DNA from: Shinella sp.
GTDB taxonomy: Bacteria > Pseudomonadota > Alphaproteobacteria > Rhizobiales > Rhizobiaceae
Assembly: GCA_003248775.1 (NCBI GenBank)
Contig: QFQX01000026.1
Coordinates: forward strand, 1-64,000
DNA length: 64,000 nucleotides
Direction of reading: 5' to 3'
Part shown: piece by piece, positions 7,336-14,965 of the stretch
How positions within the stretch are numbered: the first letter of the stretch is position 1
Layout of the letters: the number at the start of each line of letters is the position of its first letter
The notes under the pieces: generated by a model
Seen by the model: only the letters and a program-made list of their open reading frames with translations
The model's database searches: none
What the model was told of the DNA's origin: nothing
Position numbers and translations under genes: made by a program

Positions 7336-8982
7336 TCAAAGCGCCCGCGCCTTTTCGCGCAGAACGAACTTCTGGATCTTGCCCGTCGATGTCTTCGGCA
7401 ACGGGCCGAACACCACCGTCTTCGGCGCCTTGTAATGCGCCATGTTGGCGCGGCAAAAATCGATCAGTTCCTTTTCCGTCACCACCGCACCAGCCTTGAG
7501 GCCGATGAAGGCGCAAGGGGTTTCGCCCCACTTCTCATCAGGACGGGCGACGATGGCCGCCTCCATGACGGCGGGATGCCGGTAGAGCACACCCTCGACC
7601 TCGATCGAGGAAATGTTCTCACCGCCGGAAATGATGATGTCCTTGGAACGGTCCTTGATCTCGATATAGCCATCCGCATGGCAGACCGCGAGGTCGCCGG
7701 AATGGAACCAGCCGCCAGAGAACGCCTTGTCGCTGGAGGACGGGTTCTTCAGGTAACCGCGCATGACGTTGTTGCCGCGGAAGAAGATCTCTCCCATGGT
7801 TTCCCCGTCGCTCGGAACCGGCTCCAGCGTCTCCGGATCGGCGACCATCAGGCCATCCAGCACCGAGTAACGCACGCCCTGGCGGGCCTTCAGCCGCGCC
7901 TTTTCAGAGATGTCGTGATCGTTCCACTCGTCATGCCATGCGCAGACGACGGCCGGACCATAGGTCTCGGTCAGGCCATAGGTATGGGTGACGTCGAAGC
8001 CCAGTTCTTCCATCGCCTCGATCACCGCCGCCGGAGGCGCAGCACCTGCCGTCATCACGGAAACCTTGTGGTCGATGCCCGCTTTCAGCTCATCCGGCGC
8101 ATGGGCGAGCAGGTTGAGCACGATGGGCGCTCCGCAGAAATGCGTGACCTTTTCGGAGCGTATGAGATCGTAGATCGGCTCCACGCGCACGGACCGCAGG
8201 CAAACCGACGTGCCGGCGGCAGCGGCAATCGTCCAGGGGAAGCACCAGCCGTTGCAGTGAAACATCGGCAGTGTCCAGAGATAGACCGGATGATTGGCCA
8301 TGCCCCAGGTCAGGATATTGCCGACGGCGTTCAGATACGCGCCGCGATGATGATAGACGACGCCCTTCGGGTCACCCGTGGTGCCAGAGGTATAGTTGAG
8401 GCTGATAGCATCCCACTCATCGACGGGGCGCTCCCATTTGAAATTGGGGTTGCCCTCCGCGAGGAGATCGTCATAGGTCGCCTCTCCAAGACGATGCCCG
8501 CCGGAAAAGCTCGGGTCGATGATATCGATGATCTCGATCGGCCGCCCTGCGATATGAACGGCGCGCTCGGCGACATCGGCGAACTCGGGATCGACGATCA
8601 GCAGGCGCGCCTCACCATGGTTCAGAATGAACGCGATCGCCTCGGCATCGAGCCGCGTGTTGACGGCATTCAGGACCGCACCCGTCATCGGCACGGCGAA
8701 ATGGCATTCGAACATCTCGGGAATGTTGGCGGCAATCACCGCAACGGTATCTCCCCGGCCGATGCCACGATTGGCCAGAGCACTGGCAAGACGGCGAACG
8801 CGATCATAGGTCTGCAGCCAGTTGCGGCGCACATCGCCATAAACCACCGCGGTACGGCCGGGATAGACCTGGGCGGAGCGCTCGATGAAACTCAGTGGCG
8901 TCATCTGGGAAAAGTTCGCCGCGTTCTTGTCGAGCTCGCGATCGTAGATCCCCTCCCCGTGTGGAATCGTCATTCCATGCAT
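7336..8982 (-). CDS. AMP-forming acyl-CoA synthetase
   Basis: A 548-residue member of the adenylate-forming family that would convert a carboxylic acid, ATP and CoA to acyl-CoA. The phosphate-binding motif YTSGTTGDPKGV, the A5-type motif THTYGLTETYGP, the A7 motif GWFHSGDLA and the C-terminal catalytic lysine region PKTSTGKIQKF are all present, so it should be active. The start at 8982 (MHGMTIPHGEGIYD) is preferred over an in-frame ATG 15 codons upstream because GGGAGG lies 8 nt before it. It resembles medium/long-chain fatty acid CoA ligases. It converges on the two-component pair, recalling systems in which a permease-kinase regulates acs, but no such control is shown here. Confidence 0.88.
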   Translation of the reverse strand: MHGMTIPHGEGIYDRELDKNAANFSQMTPLSFIERSAQVYPGRTAVVYGDVRRNWLQTYDRVRRLASALANRGIGRGDTVAVIAANIPEMFECHFAVPMTGAVLNAVNTRLDAEAIAFILNHGEARLLIVDPEFADVAERAVHIAGRPIEIIDIIDPSFSGGHRLGEATYDDLLAEGNPNFKWERPVDEWDAISLNYTSGTTGDPKGVVYHHRGAYLNAVGNILTWGMANHPVYLWTLPMFHCNGWCFPWTIAAAAGTSVCLRSVRVEPIYDLIRSEKVTHFCGAPIVLNLLAHAPDELKAGIDHKVSVMTAGAAPPAAVIEAMEELGFDVTHTYGLTETYGPAVVCAWHDEWNDHDISEKARLKARQGVRYSVLDGLMVADPETLEPVPSDGETMGEIFFRGNNVMRGYLKNPSSSDKAFSGGWFHSGDLAVCHADGYIEIKDRSKDIIISGGENISSIEVEGVLYRHPAVMEAAIVARPDEKWGETPCAFIGLKAGAVVTEKELIDFCRANMAHYKAPKTVVFGPLPKTSTGKIQKFVLREKARAL

Positions 8983-9115
8983 AGCGTGAGCCTCCCAACT
9001 CTCATAGACGGGAGGAGTATTACCCAATTGAACGCAGACGCAATATAATCCGTTGGGCTAAGAACCATTTCCGGTTGAAACCGGCCACACGGCCTTGCGC
9101 GTTGCCACAAACGCA

Positions 9116-9140
9116 GAAGCCCGGCACAAGGCCGGGCTTC
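9116..9140 (-). terminator. Terminator of the liv operon
   Basis: A perfect 10-bp stem (GAAGCCCGGC / GCCGGGCTTC) with loop acaag lies 24 bp beyond the livJ stop. On the minus strand it is followed by TGCGTTTGT, a weak T-tract. Its location and stability make it the likely end of the liv transcript. Confidence 0.7.
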
Positions 9141-9163
9141 CGTAGTCGGATCGCAAGAGCGTA

Positions 9164-10282
9164 TCAGGTACCCTGCTGGATGTAGGTGAACTTGCCGTCG
9201 GCGCCCTTCTTCCATTCGTACATGACGTAGCCCGGAAGCTTCGGATCGCCCTTTTCGTCGAAGGAGATTTCGCCGAGAGCGGTCGGGAACTTGCCCTTCT
9301 TCATGGCTTCGGCAACAGCTTCGGCTTCGAGCGAACCGGCAGCCTTGGCGGCTTCAGCGATGACCTGAACGGCAGCGTAGGAGTAGAGGGTGTAAGCTTC
9401 CGGGTTGAAGCCGGCAGCCTTGAACTTCTCTACGAGTTCCTTGTTTTCCGGACGCAGCGTCGGATCCGGGCCGAAGGTGTTGAGCGTGCCGGCAACGGCG
9501 TCGCCAGCGATCGATGCCAGTTCGTTCGAAACGATACCGTCACCCGAAACGAGGGTAGCCTTGAGGCCCTGGTCGGCAGCCTGACGGATGATCAGGCCGG
9601 CTTCGGTGTGGAGACCACCCCAGTAGATGATGGAAACGCCGGCTTCCTTCATCTTTGCGATGAGAGCGGAGAAGTCCTTGTCACCGGTGTTGACGCCTTC
9701 GTACATGACTTCCGTCACGCCGGCTGCGTTCATGGCCTTCTTGGTTTCGTCAGCAAGGCCCTGACCGTACGGGGTCTTGTCGTGAACGACAGCAATCTTG
9801 GCGTCCTTGAAGTGCTCCGCAAGGTATGCGCCGGCAATGCCGCCCTGCTGGTCGTCACGGCCGCAGGTACGGAAGGTGTTCCACAGGCCGCGCTCGGTGA
9901 AGACCGGGTTGGTAGCCGCCGGGGTAACTTCGAGAATGCCGTTTTCGGCGTAAACTTCCGAAGCCGGGATGGAAACGCCGGAGTTGAAGTGACCGACAAC
10001 GAACTTGACGCCGTCAGCAACGAACTTGTTGGCAACAGAAATGCCCTGCTTCGGGTCCGAAACGTCGTCGCCGAGAACGATCTTGATCTTTTCGCCGTTG
10101 ATGCCGCCAGCCGCGTTGATATCGGCAGCAGCCTGCTCGGCACCCTTCTGCAGCTGTGCGCCGAAGGCAGCGTTCGGGCCGGTCAGCGGACCGCCAACGC
10201 CGATCACCACGTCAGCCCAGGCGTTGCCGCCGAAGGCCACGAGAGCCGTCAGCGCAACGGCTGAAAGGAGAGACTTCTTCAT
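9164..10282 (-). CDS. livJ: Branched-chain amino-acid ABC transporter substrate-binding protein
   Basis: A 372-residue periplasmic binding protein. A Sec signal peptide (MKKSLLSAVALTALVAFGGNAWA, cleavage before DVV) is followed by the Leu/Ile/Val-binding fold: VVIGVGGPLTGPNAAFG, the serine-containing ligand loop GHFNSGVSIPAS, and TPYGQGLAD. The frame is open further upstream, but the signal peptide fixes the start at 10282. It is the last gene of the liv cluster, separated from the DUF6867 gene by a 140-bp gap with a long imperfect hairpin, which fits the separate high-level expression usual for binding proteins. It differs in sequence from the urea-type binding protein at the left edge. Confidence 0.92.
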   Translation of the reverse strand: MKKSLLSAVALTALVAFGGNAWADVVIGVGGPLTGPNAAFGAQLQKGAEQAAADINAAGGINGEKIKIVLGDDVSDPKQGISVANKFVADGVKFVVGHFNSGVSIPASEVYAENGILEVTPAATNPVFTERGLWNTFRTCGRDDQQGGIAGAYLAEHFKDAKIAVVHDKTPYGQGLADETKKAMNAAGVTEVMYEGVNTGDKDFSALIAKMKEAGVSIIYWGGLHTEAGLIIRQAADQGLKATLVSGDGIVSNELASIAGDAVAGTLNTFGPDPTLRPENKELVEKFKAAGFNPEAYTLYSYAAVQVIAEAAKAAGSLEAEAVAEAMKKGKFPTALGEISFDEKGDPKLPGYVMYEWKKGADGKFTYIQQGT

Positions 10283-10381
10283 TTTGTTACTCCCAATTTT
10301 TAAAGCGGGTTTGGTTTCAAAAACCCGACGCAATACCCACCATGACTGCGTCGGAAAAGCTGTTCCACTCTTATGAGAGCT

Positions 10382-10418
10382 CACGTTATTTTCGCCAATC
10401 TGAGGCGAGAAAAACGTG
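10382..10418. promoter_or_regulatory. Long imperfect hairpin between DUF6867 gene and livJ
   Basis: Two 15-nt arms, CACGTTATTTTCGCC and GGCGAGAAAAACGTG, pair with only two mismatches around loop aatctga. It lies 4 bp after the DUF6867 stop and about 100 bp before the livJ start. It could attenuate read-through or stabilise a separate livJ transcript. Confidence 0.45.
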
Positions 10419-10422
10419 GCTG

Positions 10423-10776
10423 TCAATCTTTCTTCTTCCATGAAAACGGAGAGGTCCGTTCGTAGATCCAATAGTAGTTGTCGACCATCTGCGTCGTCCG
10501 ACGGCTCTGGAAGCCAGCGATGGAAAACACAAGAAGAACAACGACGTCTATGACGTAGAGAACCGGGCTGACCATCGGCCCCTGGAACAGGGCGTAGTGC
10601 AGGAAGCGCATAGCGAAACCCAGGAGCAACGTATAGACGAGGACCGTCGGATAACCGTGCCATCCCTCTGCCGCCGCCTTACCGGTCCGCCATGCGGTCC
10701 AGAAACCGAGCAGCAGGACGAGGAAGCGCAGGACGTAGCGGACGCCGGTATCATTCTCGAAAAACAAGCCTTGCAT
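10423..10776 (-). CDS. DUF6867 small membrane protein of the liv operon
   Basis: A 117-residue protein with three predicted membrane segments: YVLRFLVLLLGFWTAW, LVYTLLLGFAMRFLHY and VLYVIDVVVLLVFSIAGF. It ends in a charged tail (ERTSPFSWKKKD). I recognise it as the small protein found between livF and livJ in Rhizobiales liv operons (DUF6867). Its role is unknown; the fixed position suggests an accessory or assembly role for the permease. It starts 20 bp after livF ends, so it is probably co-transcribed. Confidence 0.8.
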   Translation of the reverse strand: MQGLFFENDTGVRYVLRFLVLLLGFWTAWRTGKAAAEGWHGYPTVLVYTLLLGFAMRFLHYALFQGPMVSPVLYVIDVVVLLVFSIAGFQSRRTTQMVDNYYWIYERTSPFSWKKKD

Positions 10777-10796
10777 TTTCTATTCCCCCTGTCCGC

Positions 10797-11525
10797 TCAA
10801 TGGTGGCCGCCTTCGAGATAGGCGGCGCGGACCTGCGGATCCGCCAGCAGTTCCCTGCCGGTGCCGCTCATGGTGACCTTGCCGTTGACCATGACATAGG
10901 CACGGTCGGAGAGCTTCAGCGCGGCGAACGCGTTCTGCTCCACGAGAAAGACCGTCAGGCCCTCTTCCTGGTTCAGCTTCTTGATCGCCTCGAAGATGCC
11001 CTTGACGATCAGCGGAGCGAGACCGAGCGACGGCTCGTCCAGGAGAAGCAGCTTCGGACGCGCCATCAACGCACGACCGATGGAAAGCATCTGCTGTTCG
11101 CCGCCCGAGAGCGTACCGCCACGCTGGCTTTGGCGTTCCTTGAGACGCGGAAACATCGAGAAAACCTTCTCCACGTCCTCATGGAAATATTTCAGGTTAT
11201 CGAGACCTGCTCCCATCTGGAGGTTTTCCAGAACCGTCATGCGCGGGAAGATACGCCGTCCTTCCGGCGACTGCGCGATACGCCGACGGGCGATCATGTG
11301 CGTCGGCATCTTGGTGATATCGGTGCCGTCGAAGATGATCGAGCCGGTGCGGGCCTGCGGGCTGCCGCAGATGGTCATCATAAGCGTCGACTTGCCGGCG
11401 CCGTTGGCACCGATCAGGCTGACGATTTCACCCTGACGCACCTCGACATCGACCCCGGCCAGCGCCCGGATATTGCCGTAATAGGTTTCGACACCCTGTA
11501 CTTTGAGAAGCGGTTCACCGGTCAT
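10797..11525 (-). CDS. livF: Branched-chain amino-acid ABC transporter ATP-binding protein LivF
   Basis: A 242-residue ABC ATPase with Walker A GANGAGKST, signature LSGGEQQMLSIGRAL, Walker B LLLLDEPSLGL and a switch histidine after FLVEQNA. Q-loop residues occur at RRRIAQSPEGRRIF. The protein shows the LivF pattern (VETYYGNIRALAGVDVEV near the N-terminus). Its start overlaps the livG stop by one base (TGATG), so the two ATPases are translationally coupled and should form the heterodimer that drives LivHM. Confidence 0.93.
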   Translation of the reverse strand: MTGEPLLKVQGVETYYGNIRALAGVDVEVRQGEIVSLIGANGAGKSTLMMTICGSPQARTGSIIFDGTDITKMPTHMIARRRIAQSPEGRRIFPRMTVLENLQMGAGLDNLKYFHEDVEKVFSMFPRLKERQSQRGGTLSGGEQQMLSIGRALMARPKLLLLDEPSLGLAPLIVKGIFEAIKKLNQEEGLTVFLVEQNAFAALKLSDRAYVMVNGKVTMSGTGRELLADPQVRAAYLEGGHH

Positions 11526-12397
11526 CAGTCTTCACTCCCGGCAACGGCTTCGACCTCGGAAATTGCGTCGATCAACTCTTCATCCTCGACACCCAGATAG
11601 GCGGCGATCACCTTCGGGTCGTTCTTTACTTCGTTCGGCGTGCCGTCGGAGATCTTCTGGCCGTATTCGAGCACCACGACATGGTCGGAGATTTCCATGA
11701 CCACGGACATGTCGTGCTCGATTAGCAGCAGCGAGGTCCCCTCGCCTCGAATGGAGCGGAGCAGCGTGTTGAGCGCCAGCGACTCCTTCGGGTTCAGACC
11801 AGCTGCCGGTTCGTCGAGGCAGAGCAGTTCCGGACCCGTGCACATGGCACGCGCGATTTCCAGACGACGCTGTGCGCCGTAGGGCAGATCGCCGGCGGGA
11901 TCGTCGGCGCGATCGGTCAGATCCGCCTTGTCCAGCCAGTACTTGGCCTTTTCGATCGCCTCGGCTGCTGCCCGCTTGTAGGCCGGAAGCCCCAGGAGGC
12001 CGAGTACGGTGAAACCCGAGGCCTTCATCAGCACGTTGTGCTGGGCCACCAGCAGGTTTTCCAGAACGGTCAGGCCCGAGAACAGGCGGATGTTCTGGAA
12101 AGTACGGGCGACCTTCGCATGCTTGGTGATCTCGAAATCCGGCAGGCGTTCCAGCAGGTATTCCTTACCTGCCTTCTGGGACAGCGTGATCATGCCCATC
12201 GTCGGCTTGTAGAAGCCGGTGATGCAGTTGAAGACCGTCGTCTTGCCCGCCCCGTTCGGGCCGATCAGGGCGGTGATGTCGCCGCGCCTGGCCTCGAAGG
12301 AGAAGTCGTTGATGGCCATCAGGCCGCCGAACTTCATCGAGAGATGTTCGACTTTGAGAATCGTGTCGTTCGTCATCGTAGTGGTTCCGGAAGTCAT
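11525..12397 (-). CDS. livG: Branched-chain amino-acid ABC transporter ATP-binding protein LivG
   Basis: A 290-residue ABC ATPase with Walker A GPNGAGKTT, signature region LPYGAQRRLEIARAM (the degenerate LivG form), Walker B LLCLDEPAAGL and C-terminal region DVVVVLEYGQKISDGTP-like. LivG-specific features are NCITGFYKPT and KVARTFQNIRLF. The start at 12397 overlaps the livM stop by one base; a second in-frame ATG seven codons later is possible. A C-terminal extension (EELIDAISEVEAVAGSED) is acidic and slightly longer than usual. Confidence 0.92.
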   Translation of the reverse strand: MTSGTTTMTNDTILKVEHLSMKFGGLMAINDFSFEARRGDITALIGPNGAGKTTVFNCITGFYKPTMGMITLSQKAGKEYLLERLPDFEITKHAKVARTFQNIRLFSGLTVLENLLVAQHNVLMKASGFTVLGLLGLPAYKRAAAEAIEKAKYWLDKADLTDRADDPAGDLPYGAQRRLEIARAMCTGPELLCLDEPAAGLNPKESLALNTLLRSIRGEGTSLLLIEHDMSVVMEISDHVVVLEYGQKISDGTPNEVKNDPKVIAAYLGVEDEELIDAISEVEAVAGSED

Positions 12398-13788
12398 CAG
12401 CCGTGACCTTCCTTGGTGAAGCTTCCCGAGACGGCCTTGCTCTCCTTGAGGAAGGCCGTCGGTTGACGCGAGCCGACGAAGCCGCGCGGCTTGAACAGCA
12501 TCACGACGACCATGGCCAGACCGAACAACAGCATGCGGTAGAGTTCCGGCGTGAAGTCAGGCCCGAAGACGACCTTCAGGAATTCCATTTCGCGCAGGAG
12601 TTCGGTGCCGCCGACCATGACGATGGCAGCGATCGCGATACCCGTCAGCGAACCCATGCCGCCGAGAACGACGATGGCGAGAATGACGGCCGATTCCAGG
12701 AAGACGAAGCTTTCCGGGGAAACGAAGCCCTGGCGTGCCGCGAAGAAGGAGCCGGCGAAACCGCCGAACATCGCACCGGTCGCAAAGGCCGTAAGCTTGG
12801 TCGCCACCGTGTTGATGCCAAGCGAGCGGCAGGCGATCTCGTCTTCGCGCAGCGCTTCCCATGCACGGCCGATCGGCATCCGGCGAAGACGGATTGTCAC
12901 ATAAGCCGTGAGCAGGCAGAGCGCGAGAATGATGTAGAAGAGGAAGATCTTGTAGTAGACCGACGACATCGGCAGACCGAAGGTCTTGGCAAAGCCGGTT
13001 GCCGACGCATCGAACTTGATGCCGAACAGCGTTGCCTTCGGAATGCCGGAGATGCCGAACGTGCCCTTGGTCACATCCGTCCAGTTGATGAGGACGAGGC
13101 GGATGATTTCACCGAAGGCCAGCGTCACAATGGCAAGATAGTCACCGCGAAGTCGCAGAACCGGGAAGCCGAGGATGATGCCCCAGAAGGCTGCGAGAAT
13201 GCCGGACAGCGGCAGCAGGACCCAGAATGACAGGCCGAACTGCTGCGACAGCAGCGCGTAGGAGTAGGCACCGACTGCATAGAAGGCCACATAGCCAAGG
13301 TCGAGCAGACCGGCAAGACCGACCACGATGTTCAGGCCCCAGGCCAGCATGACGTAGATCAGGATTTGAATGCCGAAGTTGTCGACATATTTCAGCGAGC
13401 CCTGCAGACCGGTCAGCGCGACCATGACGGGCGGGTAGAGAAGCAGCGCCAGAAGAGCGATCTTCAGGAAGTGCTGATGGAAGAAGGAAGGCTTGGCTTC
13501 GATCTCATGGACCGGCACCTGAGCACGGAGTTCCTTGCGGGCGCGGGCCCACGGATGGAAAAAGCCGACGATGAGGAAGCGGCCGATCGCGGCAATTGCC
13601 ACGAAGATCGCCAGAAGACCCCAGCGCGGATACCAGATCAGGGCATTGTTGATGTCCTGATCGGTCTTGATGCCGACGTAGAGAATGAACAGGCCAAGGG
13701 CGAGAACACCGGCAAAAATGCCTTCCTTGATCGCGCGCGCAAGGGTTCCGGATTGAGGTGTACCGGTCACGTTTGCAGAATTTGTCAT
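12397..13788 (-). CDS. livM: Branched-chain amino-acid ABC transporter permease LivM
   Basis: A 463-residue inner-membrane permease. The first about 110 residues form an N-terminal extension with two or three membrane segments before the conserved core, which begins near YVDNFGIQILIYVMLAWGLNIVVGLAGLLDLGYVAFYAVGA (residues about 140-180; abbreviated here by its recognisable GLAGLLDLG loop). The EAA-like coupling loop GRAWEALREDEIACRSLGIN is intact. The long form with the N-terminal extension is the usual rhizobial type. It follows livH after a 4-bp gap and overlaps livG by one base. Confidence 0.92.
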   Translation of the reverse strand: MTNSANVTGTPQSGTLARAIKEGIFAGVLALGLFILYVGIKTDQDINNALIWYPRWGLLAIFVAIAAIGRFLIVGFFHPWARARKELRAQVPVHEIEAKPSFFHQHFLKIALLALLLYPPVMVALTGLQGSLKYVDNFGIQILIYVMLAWGLNIVVGLAGLLDLGYVAFYAVGAYSYALLSQQFGLSFWVLLPLSGILAAFWGIILGFPVLRLRGDYLAIVTLAFGEIIRLVLINWTDVTKGTFGISGIPKATLFGIKFDASATGFAKTFGLPMSSVYYKIFLFYIILALCLLTAYVTIRLRRMPIGRAWEALREDEIACRSLGINTVATKLTAFATGAMFGGFAGSFFAARQGFVSPESFVFLESAVILAIVVLGGMGSLTGIAIAAIVMVGGTELLREMEFLKVVFGPDFTPELYRMLLFGLAMVVVMLFKPRGFVGSRQPTAFLKESKAVSGSFTKEGHG

Positions 13789-13792
13789 GAGG

Positions 13793-14695
13793 TCAGACCT
13801 TCTCGACTTCCGGTCGGCCCAGAATACCCGTGGGCTTGAAGATCAGCACGAATGCCAGGATGGCGAATGTCGCGACATCCTTGTAGGCGATGCTGAAGTA
13901 AGCGGACCAGAGCGACTCGATGAGACCGATCAGGAGGCCGCCGAGAACAGCACCCGGCAACGAACCGATACCGCCAAGAACAGCCGCGGTGAACGCCTTG
14001 ACGCCCGGAACGAAGCCGTCGTTGAACGATGCCACGCCATAATACATCAGATACATCGTGCCGGCCACCGCAGCGAGCGCCGCACCCATGACGAAGGTCA
14101 CGGAGATCGTCCGGTCGACATCGACGCCGAGAAGAGCCGCCATCTTGCGGTCCTGCTCGGTGGCGCGCTGTGCACGACCGAGAGGCGTCTTGTTCACGAT
14201 ATACCAGAAGGCGAAGAGCAGCACCGAGGTGATGGCGACGATGATGAGCTGCTTCAGCGAAATGGTGATGGCGCCGAAGTGATAGACATCGCTGACCAGT
14301 GCCGGGATGGGCTTGTTGCGCGGCCCCTGCGTGACCTGGATGAAGTTCGAAAGCGCAATCGACATGCCGATTGCGGTGATCAGCGGCGCCAGACGGAACG
14401 AACCGCGCAGCGGCCGGTATGCCACACGCTCGATGGTCCAGTTCCAGATACCCGTCATCAGCATCGCGACGACCAACATGACCAGAAGCATGAGTGCAAC
14501 CGGGATGCCAGCGAAGAACGATGTGAGGATAAGGAAGACGATAAGAGCGGCAAAGCCGCCAAGCATGAAAATGTCACCATGGGCAAAATTGATCATGCCG
14601 ATGATGCCGTAAACCATCGTATAGCCGATTGCGACAAGGCCATAGATGGATCCAAGAGTCAGCCCGTTAATGAGCTGCTGGATGAAGTACTCCAT
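13793..14695 (-). CDS. livH: Branched-chain amino-acid ABC transporter permease LivH
   Basis: A 300-residue inner-membrane permease with about eight helices. Family motifs include QQLINGLTLGSIYGLVAIGYT at the N-terminus (first 20 residues), MINFAHGDIFMLG and the coupling loop GRAQRATEQDRKMAALLGVD. The ATG at 14695 is chosen over a TTG two codons upstream because GGGGGA lies 6 nt before it. It is the first gene of the liv operon; the 270-bp gap upstream should contain the promoter. Confidence 0.92.
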   Translation of the reverse strand: MEYFIQQLINGLTLGSIYGLVAIGYTMVYGIIGMINFAHGDIFMLGGFAALIVFLILTSFFAGIPVALMLLVMLVVAMLMTGIWNWTIERVAYRPLRGSFRLAPLITAIGMSIALSNFIQVTQGPRNKPIPALVSDVYHFGAITISLKQLIIVAITSVLLFAFWYIVNKTPLGRAQRATEQDRKMAALLGVDVDRTISVTFVMGAALAAVAGTMYLMYYGVASFNDGFVPGVKAFTAAVLGGIGSLPGAVLGGLLIGLIESLWSAYFSIAYKDVATFAILAFVLIFKPTGILGRPEVEKV

Positions 14696-14965
14696 TACCA
14701 ATCCCCCGGGCGCGGTACCAATGTTCCCGCGCCTCTTGTATGTTGCCCTTTTGGGTTCTTAACATGAAGAAATTCCATAGCGTTTTGTCCGCAAATGTGA
14801 AGCCTAAAACCCGGCCAACGCGCATTTTATTGTCATTTGCTCACAATTTGGCGCAAACGAAATCAATTCTATCAAAAAAGCGGCATGAAATGCCCTTCAA
14901 ATAGACAGGGGCCGCATCGCTGCCGCCCCCTTTTCCTATTCCTTTCGGGATATGGACAGCAGCCT

